The notes beneath the pieces were generated by a model. The model did not search any database, had not been told where the DNA came from, and saw only the letters and a list, made by a program, of their open reading frames with translations. From Acinetobacter sp. ANC 4558 (lineage in GTDB: Bacteria; Pseudomonadota; Gammaproteobacteria; Pseudomonadales; Moraxellaceae), in the NCBI RefSeq assembly GCF_002135375.1, contig NZ_NEGH01000001.1:363442-427441 (forward strand): DNA of 64,000 nt, written 5' to 3'. Of this stretch, positions 27,078 to 35,493 are shown one piece after another (positions within the stretch are counted from its first letter, which is position 1; each line of letters starts with the position of its first letter). Position numbers and translations under genes: made by a program.

Positions 27078-28466
27078 ATGAATAAGCAAAAATTTGATCT
27101 GGTCGTTATTGGTGGTGGACCAGGTGGCTATGTTGCTGCAATTCGTGCCAGTCAGTTGGGAATGAAAACCGCAGTTATAGAAAAAGCTGAACTTGGGGGA
27201 ATCTGTCTCAATTGGGGATGTTTACCAACCAAAGCATTATTGCGTAGTGCAGACGTTTTACGGTTAGTGAAACAGGCCGATACATTTGGTGTTGAGGTGA
27301 ATCAACCCCAAGTTAATCTTCAAAAAATTGTACAACGTTCTCGTGATGTATCAGCTCAATTACAACGCGGCGTGATTGGTTTACTAAAGAAGAATCGAGT
27401 GACAGTTTTTCATGGTGAAGCTAAATTACTGGGTCAAAATCAAATTCATGTACAAGGTCAAGTCGATCAACAATTGAATGCAACGCATATTATTTTAGCA
27501 ACTGGTGCCCGTGCCCGTACTATTCCGAATATGCATATCGATGGTCAGTATTTTTGGAGTTACAAAGAAGCATTGGTTCCGAAGTCAATTCCAAAACGTA
27601 TGGTGGTTATTGGTGCTGGGGCAATTGGAATTGAATTTGCCTGCTTTTATCAATCAATGGGTGCAGAAGTTACGGTTGTGGAACTGGCTGATCGTATTTT
27701 GCCACAAGAAGATTCTGAAATTTCATCAACCATAGCCAAGTCTTTGAAAAAAGATGGTATTCAAATTTATACAGAATACAAGGTCATAGAGCATCAAATA
27801 AAGAATGGTGAAGTACTGTTGACTTTGGAAGGAAAACAAAAAGTACAGTTAAAAGCCGATGTGGTGTTACTGGCAGTCGGTATTTCTGCAAATACAGAAA
27901 ATCTAGGACTAGATAAAACTCAAATTCAAATTGAGCGCGGTCATATTGTCACAGATGAATATTGTCGAACCAGTGAAACCAATATTTATGCCATCGGTGA
28001 TGTTGCAGGTCCGCCATGGTTAGCGCATAAAGCGAGTCATGAAGGAGTATTGTGCGTTGAAAAAATCATGGGGTTAGATGTTCATCCATTCGATAGGCAT
28101 AAAATTCCAGCATGTACCTATAGCCATCCGCAGGTTGCAAGTGTGGGATATAGCGAGAAACAGGCGCAAGCATTAGGCCGAACAATTCGAGTTGGAAAAT
28201 TTCCGTTCATTGCAAATGGTAAAGCGTTAGCAATGGGAAGCAGTGAAGGTTTTGTCAAAGTTATTTTTGATGATGTGAGTGGCGAATTACTTGGTGCCCA
28301 TATGGTGGGTGATGAAGTTACGGAGATGATCAATGGATATGCTATTGCACAGACACTTGAAACGACTGAACAAGAGTTAATCAATACAGTTTTACCACAC
28401 CCAACGATGTCAGAAGCAATGCATGAGGCGGTACTTGCTGCGTATCAGCGTGCTTTACATCAATAA
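27078..28466 (+). CDS. lpdA: Dihydrolipoyl dehydrogenase (E3)
   Basis: This 462-residue flavoprotein has an N-terminal FAD motif GGGPGGYVAA, the redox-active pair C43 and C48 in GGICLNWGCLPTK, an NAD motif GAGAIGIEF near residue 178, and a second FAD motif YAIGDV. The C-terminal HPHPTMSEAMHE motif carries the catalytic His-Glu pair. It is the E3 of the complex encoded just upstream (12-bp gap). A second, housekeeping lpd should exist elsewhere; this copy looks dedicated to the cluster. Confidence 0.92.
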   Translation: MNKQKFDLVVIGGGPGGYVAAIRASQLGMKTAVIEKAELGGICLNWGCLPTKALLRSADVLRLVKQADTFGVEVNQPQVNLQKIVQRSRDVSAQLQRGVIGLLKKNRVTVFHGEAKLLGQNQIHVQGQVDQQLNATHIILATGARARTIPNMHIDGQYFWSYKEALVPKSIPKRMVVIGAGAIGIEFACFYQSMGAEVTVVELADRILPQEDSEISSTIAKSLKKDGIQIYTEYKVIEHQIKNGEVLLTLEGKQKVQLKADVVLLAVGISANTENLGLDKTQIQIERGHIVTDEYCRTSETNIYAIGDVAGPPWLAHKASHEGVLCVEKIMGLDVHPFDRHKIPACTYSHPQVASVGYSEKQAQALGRTIRVGKFPFIANGKALAMGSSEGFVKVIFDDVSGELLGAHMVGDEVTEMINGYAIAQTLETTEQELINTVLPHPTMSEAMHEAVLAAYQRALHQ

Positions 28467-28598
28467 TTTTAAAGATCTGACAAATTTGGATTTGCCAGAT
28501 CGCATCAAGACATGATTGTGCGCTTTGAGCATGGATGCATTTCATCGGCATAAATATTGATTTGATTGCGAATTAAGAGAAATCACATAAGGATATAT

Positions 28599-29900
28599 AT
28601 GAATCAACCTGTAGATAATTTAATTAAGTCTGTAGATCAGACATCAGTCAAATATGCAGTGCGCAAAAAATCATTGATCGCAAGTGGCGTAGGTAATCTT
28701 TTAGAATGGTACGATTGGACCATTTATGCAGTTGCTTCTGTTTATATAGCTTCAGCATTATTTGATAAATCCGATCCAACTTCTGCATTGTTAAGTACCT
28801 TAGCTGTATTTGCTGTGGGTTTTATTTCTCGTCCTTTTGGTGGTTTTATTTTTGGACCATTGGCCGATAAAATTGGGCGTCGTAATGTATTAATGATTAC
28901 GATGTTGCTGATGGCGGCTGCCAGTATTGTCATTGCGTTAATTCCAAGTTTTGAAAGTATTGGCTACTGGGCTTCTTTGATTTTAGTTTTGGCACGCCTA
29001 GTTCAAGGTTTTGCACATGGTGGAGAAACAACAACATCGTATGCCTATGTCTCTGAAATTGCACCGCCTAAACGACGTGGATTATGGTCAAGTACCGTAT
29101 TTTTTGCGGTTGGGTTAGGTTCACTGACAGCGACTTTATTTTTGGCTTTGCTGACAGCAGTAATATCAAAAGAAGCGATGTTTGATTGGGGATGGCGTAT
29201 TCCATTTTTATTCGGTGGAGTCTTAGCATTCTTTGTGCTTTATTTACGTCGTAATATGATGGAAAGTGAACACGTTGAAAAAATGCAACAAGATGATAGC
29301 CAGCCTTGGCCATTGTCTAAAGTATTAAAAACGGGCATAAAATTATTTTTCTATGAAGCTGGATCAACACTAACTTACTATATTTGGGTAACCGTATGTG
29401 CCATTTATGCAATTAACCAATTAAAAATGGATGCACATGATGCATTTGTAATGAGTTGTTTAGCACAAATGGTCTATCTTATTTGTCTACCATTTCAAGG
29501 TTGGCTATCCGATATTATTGGGCGTAAAACCAGCACATTAATTTCATTTGGTGGGTCAATGCTATTGTTATTTCCGTTATGGAATTTACTTTCTAGCGAA
29601 CCATGGACATTATTTGTGGCGCAGGCAATCGGACTCGTTTTTGTTGGTTTCTTGACATCAAGTAAACCTGCGGCAATGTCTGAGCAGATTCCAACACGTT
29701 ATCGTACCAAATTAATTGGTATTTTCATGTCGTTGTCTATTGCAGTATTTGGCGGTACAGCTTCATATGTCAATACATGGTTATATGCAAATCAATTTGA
29801 ATCTTTATTTAATGTTTATGCTGTTATTGTCTGTATTGTTGCAATTGCAGTCGTCCTAACGTGGAAGGACAATAAAGGAATTGATTTAGATAAAGTTTAA
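28599..29900 (+). CDS. MHS-family MFS metabolite:proton symporter
   Basis: This 433-residue, 12-helix transporter carries the MHS-family hallmarks: G-N-L-L-E-W-Y-D-W near residue 34, G-P-L-A-D-K-I-G-R-R in loop 2-3 and R-L-V-Q-G-F-A-H-G-G-E. ATG 28599 has a good TAAGGA site upstream, so the longer TTG-initiated frame is not needed. MHS members import organic acids such as 2-oxoglutarate, citrate, shikimate or dicarboxylates. Placed in the middle of the cluster, it probably brings in the pathway substrate. A terminator follows. Confidence 0.86.
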   Translation: MNQPVDNLIKSVDQTSVKYAVRKKSLIASGVGNLLEWYDWTIYAVASVYIASALFDKSDPTSALLSTLAVFAVGFISRPFGGFIFGPLADKIGRRNVLMITMLLMAAASIVIALIPSFESIGYWASLILVLARLVQGFAHGGETTTSYAYVSEIAPPKRRGLWSSTVFFAVGLGSLTATLFLALLTAVISKEAMFDWGWRIPFLFGGVLAFFVLYLRRNMMESEHVEKMQQDDSQPWPLSKVLKTGIKLFFYEAGSTLTYYIWVTVCAIYAINQLKMDAHDAFVMSCLAQMVYLICLPFQGWLSDIIGRKTSTLISFGGSMLLLFPLWNLLSSEPWTLFVAQAIGLVFVGFLTSSKPAAMSEQIPTRYRTKLIGIFMSLSIAVFGGTASYVNTWLYANQFESLFNVYAVIVCIVAIAVVLTWKDNKGIDLDKV

Positions 29901-29949
29901 ATTATGTTGAATGAGTGAGTTTTTAGATAGAAATTCAAGTGCTTTCCTC

Positions 29950-29988
29950 GGTTTAATCAGTAAGAGCAAATTCTGATTAAACCTTTTT
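29950..29988 (+). terminator. Rho-independent terminator after the MHS transporter
   Basis: An 11-bp stem pairs GGTTTAATCAG (29950-29960) with CTGATTAAACC (29973-29983) around a 12-nt loop and is followed by TTTTT. Confidence 0.88.
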
Positions 29989-29989
29989 A

Positions 29990-30047
29990 AGGCTGTTGCT
30001 ATTTCAAGAATGCCCATTCATGAATGAAAGATCAACAGCCTCTTTTT
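29990..30047 (+). terminator. Second terminator-like hairpin
   Basis: AGGCTGTTG (29990-29998) pairs with CAACAGCCT (30033-30041), followed by CTTTTTT. The loop itself contains a small ATTCATGAAT palindrome. With the preceding hairpin this gives a tandem terminator. Confidence 0.7.
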
Positions 30048-30100
30048 TCATCGAATTTTTTTAAATTGCGTTTGATACGACTCAAATATGACCAATGCTT

Positions 30101-30136
30101 ATGATCAAGACTAAGATACATCTTAGTCTTGATCAT
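30101..30136. repeat. Perfect 16-bp inverted repeat upstream of the AroE-like gene
   Basis: ATGATCAAGACTAAGA and its exact complement are separated by only TACA. There is no following T tract, so it is not a standard terminator. It lies 49 bp upstream of the AroE-like start codon, where an operator or mRNA hairpin would be effective. Confidence 0.85.
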
Positions 30137-30184
30137 ATTGAAATGTAATACATAACGAATGAACACACACCGTGGAGAAGACAG

Positions 30185-31030
30185 ATGATAAATCATCTTG
30201 AAGCAATGCCAATTTCGGGTAAGACTAAAATTATTCCTATACTGGCAGACCCGATTGCACATGTAGAAACCCCACGTATTATGAATACGTTACTTCGTAA
30301 AGCAAATTATGATGCAGTTTGTGTCCCTTTTCAGGTGGCAGCAGAAAATTTAGAGCAATGTTTAGCAGCATTTAAACTCATCCCCACAATTGTTGGGGCT
30401 GTGATTACCGTACCACACAAAATGAGCATGTCTGAATTAACTCAAATTAAGGGAGATCAAGCTCAAATTATTGGTGCTGTTAATGCTATTCGCTTTGATG
30501 AACAGCGCCAAGTTCATGGCGAGATGTTCGATGGGAAAGGCTTTGTGCAAGGGTTAATCCATGCCAATGTAGAGGTTGGACCTACATTAAAAGTCTTTAT
30601 GGCAGGTGCGGGCGGAGTAGCACGTGGAATAGCTTTTGCATTATTAGAACGTGGTGTTAGAACATTGCATATTTATAATCGTACTCAAGCGACGGCAGAA
30701 GAATTAATACAGATATTACGTAACTATGCACCAGAAGCAGATATTCAATATGCAAGTTATGATGTAAAAGATGTTGACTTATGTATTAATGCCAGTTCCG
30801 CTGGAATGTTAGGTGCTTTAGAAGATGTTTTACCATTTAATATCGATGCATTGGAATCAAATGCTTGTGTTGCTGAAGTCGTCATGAATCCAGCTAAAAC
30901 CAAAATATTATTACAAGCAGAAACTCGTGGTATGAAAACTGTTCCTGGTCAAGCAATGATTCTGGCACAAATTGGTCAATTGGCTGCATTTATTTTAGAT
31001 GAACCAGAGCTTGCACTTATTCGGTTATAG
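30185..31030 (+). CDS. Shikimate dehydrogenase (AroE)-family oxidoreductase, probably catabolic
   Basis: This 281-residue protein has the AroE substrate-binding domain, with the catalytic lysine in VITVPHK and an A-V-N motif (IGAVNAI) and D-G-K-G-F. A Rossmann domain follows, with GAGGVARGIAFAL and the NRTQ adenosine-binding loop that favours NADP. The substrate entry motif, normally S-x-S, reads H-V-E-T-P here, so shikimate is doubtful. Its neighbours are an SDR, an MHS transporter and a GntR regulator rather than aromatic biosynthesis genes. It more likely oxidises another cyclic or hydroxylated acid; the housekeeping aroE is presumably elsewhere. Confidence 0.78.
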   Translation: MINHLEAMPISGKTKIIPILADPIAHVETPRIMNTLLRKANYDAVCVPFQVAAENLEQCLAAFKLIPTIVGAVITVPHKMSMSELTQIKGDQAQIIGAVNAIRFDEQRQVHGEMFDGKGFVQGLIHANVEVGPTLKVFMAGAGGVARGIAFALLERGVRTLHIYNRTQATAEELIQILRNYAPEADIQYASYDVKDVDLCINASSAGMLGALEDVLPFNIDALESNACVAEVVMNPAKTKILLQAETRGMKTVPGQAMILAQIGQLAAFILDEPELALIRL

Positions 31031-31039
31031 GATATTGAT

Positions 31040-31780
31040 ATGTTTAATTTTCAGGGAAAAACAGTATTGATTACTGGAGCATCTGGTGGAATTGCGATCA
31101 GTTGCATCAAAAAACTTTATAATGCAGGTGCACAATTAGTATTATCAGATCTTAATTTGGAAGCACTCGAAAAATTTGCTTCTGAACTTGATCCGACGGG
31201 GCAACGTATCTTGGCGTTGGCACAAGATGTATCAAACTCACAGCAAGCAAATGATGTGGTGGCTGCAGCAGTGGCACGCTTTGGTGGAATCGATATTTTA
31301 ATTCCATGTGCTGGTTTATATTTAGAATGTGCACTAAAAGATATGTCTGATCAAGAATGGTTGAAAGTTACAGCGGTTAATTTGGATGGTGTATTTTATA
31401 CCATTCGCGCTGCAATTCCATACCTGCGTTCAGGTGGGGCAATTGTCAATGTTACCTCGATGGCAGGTCATAAAGGGAGTTTAAATCATGGTCACTATGC
31501 TGCCTCTAAAGGAGCTGTTTTAAACTTAACTCGAACCTTAGCCATGGAATTAGCACCGAATATTCGTGTGAATAATGTATCGCCTGGTTTAATTGATACA
31601 CCGATGATTCGCCAATTGATGGCAGAGAAAGGTGAAAAATTGCTAGATCAAACGCCGTTATATCGTCTTGGGCATTCAGATGAAGTGGCCGATGCAATTT
31701 TATACTTAGCATCTGATTTTGCGAGTTTTATTACAGGTGAAACCTTGCATGTAAATGGTGGATTATATATTGCCAGCTAA
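31040..31780 (+). CDS. SDR-family oxidoreductase
   Basis: This 246-residue classical SDR starts 9 bp after the AroE-like stop and is surely co-transcribed. It has ITGASGGIA near residue 12 (in place of the usual TGxxxGIG, the last G is A), and catalytic S, Y and K in VTSMAGHKGSLNHGHYAASKGA (about residues 140-158). It ends in G-E-T-L-H-V-N-G-G. It is the second SDR of this cluster, so the pathway contains at least two alcohol/ketone redox steps besides the AroE-like one. Confidence 0.82.
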   Translation: MFNFQGKTVLITGASGGIAISCIKKLYNAGAQLVLSDLNLEALEKFASELDPTGQRILALAQDVSNSQQANDVVAAAVARFGGIDILIPCAGLYLECALKDMSDQEWLKVTAVNLDGVFYTIRAAIPYLRSGGAIVNVTSMAGHKGSLNHGHYAASKGAVLNLTRTLAMELAPNIRVNNVSPGLIDTPMIRQLMAEKGEKLLDQTPLYRLGHSDEVADAILYLASDFASFITGETLHVNGGLYIAS

Positions 31781-31787
31781 ACTGTTT

Positions 31788-31809
31788 TTGCCTCTTTAAG
31801 AAGAGGCAA
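31788..31809. terminator. Hairpin between convergent SDR and gntR genes
   Basis: TTGCCTCTT and AAGAGGCAA form a 9-bp perfect stem with a 4-nt loop between the convergent genes. The downstream tract on the plus strand is ACAATTTT, so its strength as a terminator is uncertain. Confidence 0.6.
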
Positions 31810-31849
31810 TACAATTTTCACCAATCTGAGGGTGAGTAAAGCAATACCA

Positions 31850-32536
31850 TTAAGATGGGATCGAGTTTAAATGTCGTTTATAGTTTCTAACAGCCGCTTG
31901 TCCTGCATCTAATAAATGATGATCGTTATGCGTGCATGCTTGTATGATATCTTCTGCAAGTGTTGCATCAAAAATTAATTTTAAATCATCATAACCACGT
32001 TTTACTCGATCTTCATAAACGAAGGCAAAGTGTTTAAATAATCCGACACGTGCCTGAATTTTTAAAATCATTTCTTCAAGTACGTTATTTTTTGCACCTT
32101 TGAGTAAAATATTATAAAACGAATCTTTATATTCCCAACGTTCATCAACTGAACCATTTAAAAACTTTTTATCTAGGGTTTGATATAAATCATAAAGCTC
32201 TTTTTTTTCATTCATGTCTGAATTTTTAATAAATAATTCAATCATTAAACTTTCAACTTTAGCACGAACTAAATATAAGTTAATAATGTCATCATCTGAA
32301 AGTTTGGTGACGATTGGCCCCTGCATAGGCACGACACTAATTAAGTGTTCACTTTCTAATAAACGTAACACTTCACGAATGACTGTACGAGAAACACCAT
32401 AACGTTCACAGAGCACGCTTTCTACTAAGCGATCACCTGGCATAAAGAAACCATCAAGTATGTCTCTTTTTAATAATGCAGTAACTTGCTGTCTAATGGG
32501 TGCAGCTTGGCGTTGAACTTTGGGTGCATCATTCAT
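31850..32536 (-). CDS. GntR-family regulator, FadR/FCD subfamily
   Basis: This 228-residue protein has an N-terminal winged helix (about residues 15-80, with M-P-G-D-R-L-V-E-S and Y-G-V-S-R-T-V-I-R-E-V-L-R-L-L-E) and an all-helical FCD ligand domain (about 85-215, ending in H-N-D-H-H-L-L-D-A-G metal-site-like residues). FCD regulators respond to organic acids and usually repress neighbouring catabolic genes. It is convergent with the SDR of the large dehydrogenase cluster and is the best candidate regulator for it. A motif shared between its own promoter and that of the cluster supports this. Confidence 0.86.
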   Translation of the reverse strand: MNDAPKVQRQAAPIRQQVTALLKRDILDGFFMPGDRLVESVLCERYGVSRTVIREVLRLLESEHLISVVPMQGPIVTKLSDDDIINLYLVRAKVESLMIELFIKNSDMNEKKELYDLYQTLDKKFLNGSVDERWEYKDSFYNILLKGAKNNVLEEMILKIQARVGLFKHFAFVYEDRVKRGYDDLKLIFDATLAEDIIQACTHNDHHLLDAGQAAVRNYKRHLNSIPS

Positions 32537-32871
32537 TCTTGAAACCTAGGGAATTGAAAGTCGTAATATTATAATATAGTTAGATATATTTTGTTGATTT
32601 AATACTGTTTTGTTGTCGTAATTCATCTCTTAAAAATGAATTGTAATATGAGGAGTTTGATCTCAAATCTTAATTAAAAATCATGCATTATCAATATTTA
32701 AAATTAGATAAAAGGTCATACATTGACAAGCAACCATTATCAAATGGAATAATTTAACAAAAATAAATGAGTCATTTCCGAATACGTTTTATTGAACCAC
32801 TTTTTTAGGAAAAGTAGCCCAATAAATTCAATTTATATAAAAAGTTGGTGTTATCCAGAAAATTGTAGCGC
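32537..32871. other. Intergenic region upstream of gntR
   Basis: The stretch contains the gntR promoter and TAATACTGT (32600-32608), which repeats the half-site at 21128. No coding potential is seen between gntR and the tetR-type gene. Confidence 0.5.
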
Positions 32872-33498
32872 TCATTTTTTATCATTCAACATTGCTAATG
32901 TACCAATAATTAAAGCCTCCATACTTTGTATAAATTCTTCTTCCATTTCAACTTCTTCCATTTCACGGTTGAGATTTTTTATAGGTTCTTTACCGACCAC
33001 AGAATAAATAGTATCGGCAACTGCAATACAATGAAAAGCAATCGTTGCATTGAGCCAACGTGCTTGATTTTGTGTGAGATTATAAGCTTGTGCGATTACA
33101 TCATGATGGGATTCTATTTTGTGAATCATAGAAGGAGTAGAAGCCATTCTACGAATTAAATAAGGTGTCAGTCCCGCATTAGATTTTACTAATTCTCGTA
33201 GAGAATGCATAAAAATAATTAAATACTCTTTTAAATTATGAGGAACAGTATTTGGTGGTTGAGGAATTTCCCATTGAAGAAAAATAGCTTCAGCAATTAA
33301 GTACTTAAGCTCTTCAAGACTAGCGACATGTTTATACAGTGCCATATGGCTAATTCCAAGTGCTGAAGCAACGCCAACAAATGTAAGGTTCAACAAACCA
33401 ATCTCAATACCAGCATTCATGATGCGTTCATGCGTAATTGTACGTGGACGTCCACGTGTGGGTGTTTTTTTGAGAGCGGGCATACTTATTCCATACAA
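32872..33498 (-). CDS. TetR/AcrR-family transcriptional regulator
   Basis: This protein has up to 208 residues; an internal ATG at 33483 (MPALKK) gives 203 and a more usual start. The N-terminal HTH (about residues 20-70) reads RGRPRTITHERIMNAGIEIG...ISHMALYKHVASLEEL, typical of TetR proteins, and the C-terminal helical domain has an acidic E-M-E-E-V-E-M-E-E-E tract. It is transcribed divergently from the siderophore uptake operon, with about 190 bp between the starts, so it could regulate that operon or respond to the same siderophore. The ligand is unknown. Confidence 0.85.
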   Translation of the reverse strand: MYGISMPALKKTPTRGRPRTITHERIMNAGIEIGLLNLTFVGVASALGISHMALYKHVASLEELKYLIAEAIFLQWEIPQPPNTVPHNLKEYLIIFMHSLRELVKSNAGLTPYLIRRMASTPSMIHKIESHHDVIAQAYNLTQNQARWLNATIAFHCIAVADTIYSVVGKEPIKNLNREMEEVEMEEEFIQSMEALIIGTLAMLNDKK

Positions 33499-33586
33499 CT
33501 TAGCTTTTTATGTTGCCATGTCATTGTATATGGGTCAAATCATTTACTTTATTTAATTAGTTTACTACAATGCAACTAATTAAATT

Positions 33587-33605
33587 GATATTAATTCTCA
33601 TTAGT
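33587..33605. promoter_or_regulatory. Candidate Fur box upstream of the siderophore operon
   Basis: GATATTAATTCTCATTAGT matches the 19-bp Fur consensus at 13 positions by my count. It lies about 85 bp upstream of the first operon gene, in the divergent promoter region. Iron control is expected for such an operon. Confidence 0.5.
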
Positions 33606-33687
33606 GTTTATTGGATATTGATGTTTGAAAACATCAACGGACCAAAGATATTGAACATGAATTATCAATGACAGGATTTTTAGTTCT

Positions 33688-35493
33688 ATGTGTGCAAGTC
33701 GTGTGAAAGAAGCTCAACCTCGATATTCGAAGCCATTAAATTTTATATTACGTCCTATTCGGTCAAAGTTAATTCTCTCTTCAGTCACAGCAGTAATTGG
33801 CTCCATGCTGACATTGGCTCCTTTAATCGGAATGACGTTTGTTATCAGTTATATGTTTACAGATATGATGACGTTCGGTGCATTGGGAGAAAGTAATAGT
33901 AAAATTATATGGGTGATATTCATTAGTATCAGTAGTCTATTACTTGGAATGTTATTGCTAACCATCAGTGAGTTAATTGCGCATTTGGCTGATCATGAAA
34001 TTACGGGACTACTACAAAAAGATATCACGGAGCATTTAACACAAGTTCCTTTAGGATGGTTTACAGCACGAAGTTCTGGTGAAGTTAAACAAATCATGCA
34101 GGATGATATTGGTTTACTGCATAGTTTAACTGCACATTTTTATCCTACAGTGGGACGTACTTTAGGCACGATCATTGTTGCTGTTATTTTTATATTTATG
34201 ATGGATTGGAGAATGGCAATTATTGCATTGTTGCCATTTTTAGGATTTGCTATTTTTTTGCGTAAAGCAATGAATGCAAGCGGAAATAATATTCAGGAAT
34301 TCGCAGTTCAACTTGGTCAGCTAAATAGCGCATCCATTGAATTTAGTCATGCAATTCCAGTGGTAAAAACTTTTGGTAAAACTGGTCAGGCTTCACAAGG
34401 ATACCAGCAAGCAGTCCATTCATTTGCACAAGCTTTTAAAGCATTCACTCGTCCATTGGTTAAGTCAATGGCTCATGCACACGCTATGATTTCGCCTATT
34501 ACAATATTAGGTGTTGTATTGGGCAGTGGAATAATTTTTATTTCGTTGGGTTGGCTTAAGCCTATAGATTTACTACCTTTTTTGTTTGTTACACCTGCAA
34601 TTTGTGCTCCCGTTTTATTGTTACATACACTTTTACATGACTTACAAGCAAGCAATGGCGCAGCACAAAGAATTTTAGCGTTATTAGAAACTCCCGTATT
34701 ATCAGTAACCAAAGCTGATCAAAAAATATCGATAAAAAATAATCACATTTGTTTTCATCAGGTGAGTTATTTCTATGAAGAACAGCGTCCTGTCGTATCT
34801 CATTTAAACTTTTCACTAGAGCCAGGAACCATTACAGCGATTGTTGGAGCTTCTGGTGCTGGAAAATCAACAATTGCTCAATTGCTATTACGTTTTTTTG
34901 ATCCAGTAAAGGGGAAAATTACATTGGATGGGGTAGATTTACGTGATATTGAGACATCAACATTATATCGGCACATCGGATTTGTTTTACAAGATACACG
35001 TCTAATTCATGCAAGCATACGAGAAAATATAGCGCTTGGGTGTCCGAATGCAAGCCTTGAAGAAATAGAACAAGCTGCAAAAGCTGCAAATATTCATCAT
35101 AAAATTATGACTCTCCCTCATCAATATGAATCCATTGTTGGCGATGACATCCAACTATCAGGTGGTGAGCGCCAAAGAATTAGTATTGCTAGAGCCATTT
35201 TGCTTGACCCTCCAATATTGGTACTTGATGAGGCAACGGCTGCTGCTGATATTGAAAATGAAATTGCGATTCAAGATGCACTTTCGAGATTCTCTCAAGG
35301 TCGCACTCTTTTAGTCATTGCTCATCGCTTAGATACGATTATGTATGCAGATCAAATCCTTGTACTAAATCAAGGAGAAATTGCTGAGCAAGGAACTCAT
35401 CAATCACTGTTGGCTCAAAAAGGCATCTATGCTCAATTATGGTCATATACGGAAAGCAATTCATCAAAGCCAGTGGGAGAAACATCATGCTAA
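33688..35493 (+). CDS. ABC half-transporter, IrtA/YbtP-type siderophore transport
   Basis: This 601-residue protein joins an exporter-fold membrane domain (about six helices, residues 20-320) to an ATPase domain. It shows Walker A GASGAGKST, signature LSGGERQR and Walker B ILVLDEAT. IrtAB and YbtPQ have this exporter fold but import ferric siderophores. The next gene is a matching half-transporter overlapping by 7 nt, and FecCD-type uptake genes follow, so a heterodimeric siderophore transporter is likely. It could instead export a siderophore; no biosynthesis genes are in the window. The start has no strong ribosome-binding site. Confidence 0.82.
   Translation: MCASRVKEAQPRYSKPLNFILRPIRSKLILSSVTAVIGSMLTLAPLIGMTFVISYMFTDMMTFGALGESNSKIIWVIFISISSLLLGMLLLTISELIAHLADHEITGLLQKDITEHLTQVPLGWFTARSSGEVKQIMQDDIGLLHSLTAHFYPTVGRTLGTIIVAVIFIFMMDWRMAIIALLPFLGFAIFLRKAMNASGNNIQEFAVQLGQLNSASIEFSHAIPVVKTFGKTGQASQGYQQAVHSFAQAFKAFTRPLVKSMAHAHAMISPITILGVVLGSGIIFISLGWLKPIDLLPFLFVTPAICAPVLLLHTLLHDLQASNGAAQRILALLETPVLSVTKADQKISIKNNHICFHQVSYFYEEQRPVVSHLNFSLEPGTITAIVGASGAGKSTIAQLLLRFFDPVKGKITLDGVDLRDIETSTLYRHIGFVLQDTRLIHASIRENIALGCPNASLEEIEQAAKAANIHHKIMTLPHQYESIVGDDIQLSGGERQRISIARAILLDPPILVLDEATAAADIENEIAIQDALSRFSQGRTLLVIAHRLDTIMYADQILVLNQGEIAEQGTHQSLLAQKGIYAQLWSYTESNSSKPVGETSC

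Noticed and set aside
30185..31030. Calling this gene the biosynthetic aroE
   Set aside because: The substrate motif is altered and all neighbours are catabolic; a housekeeping aroE is expected elsewhere.
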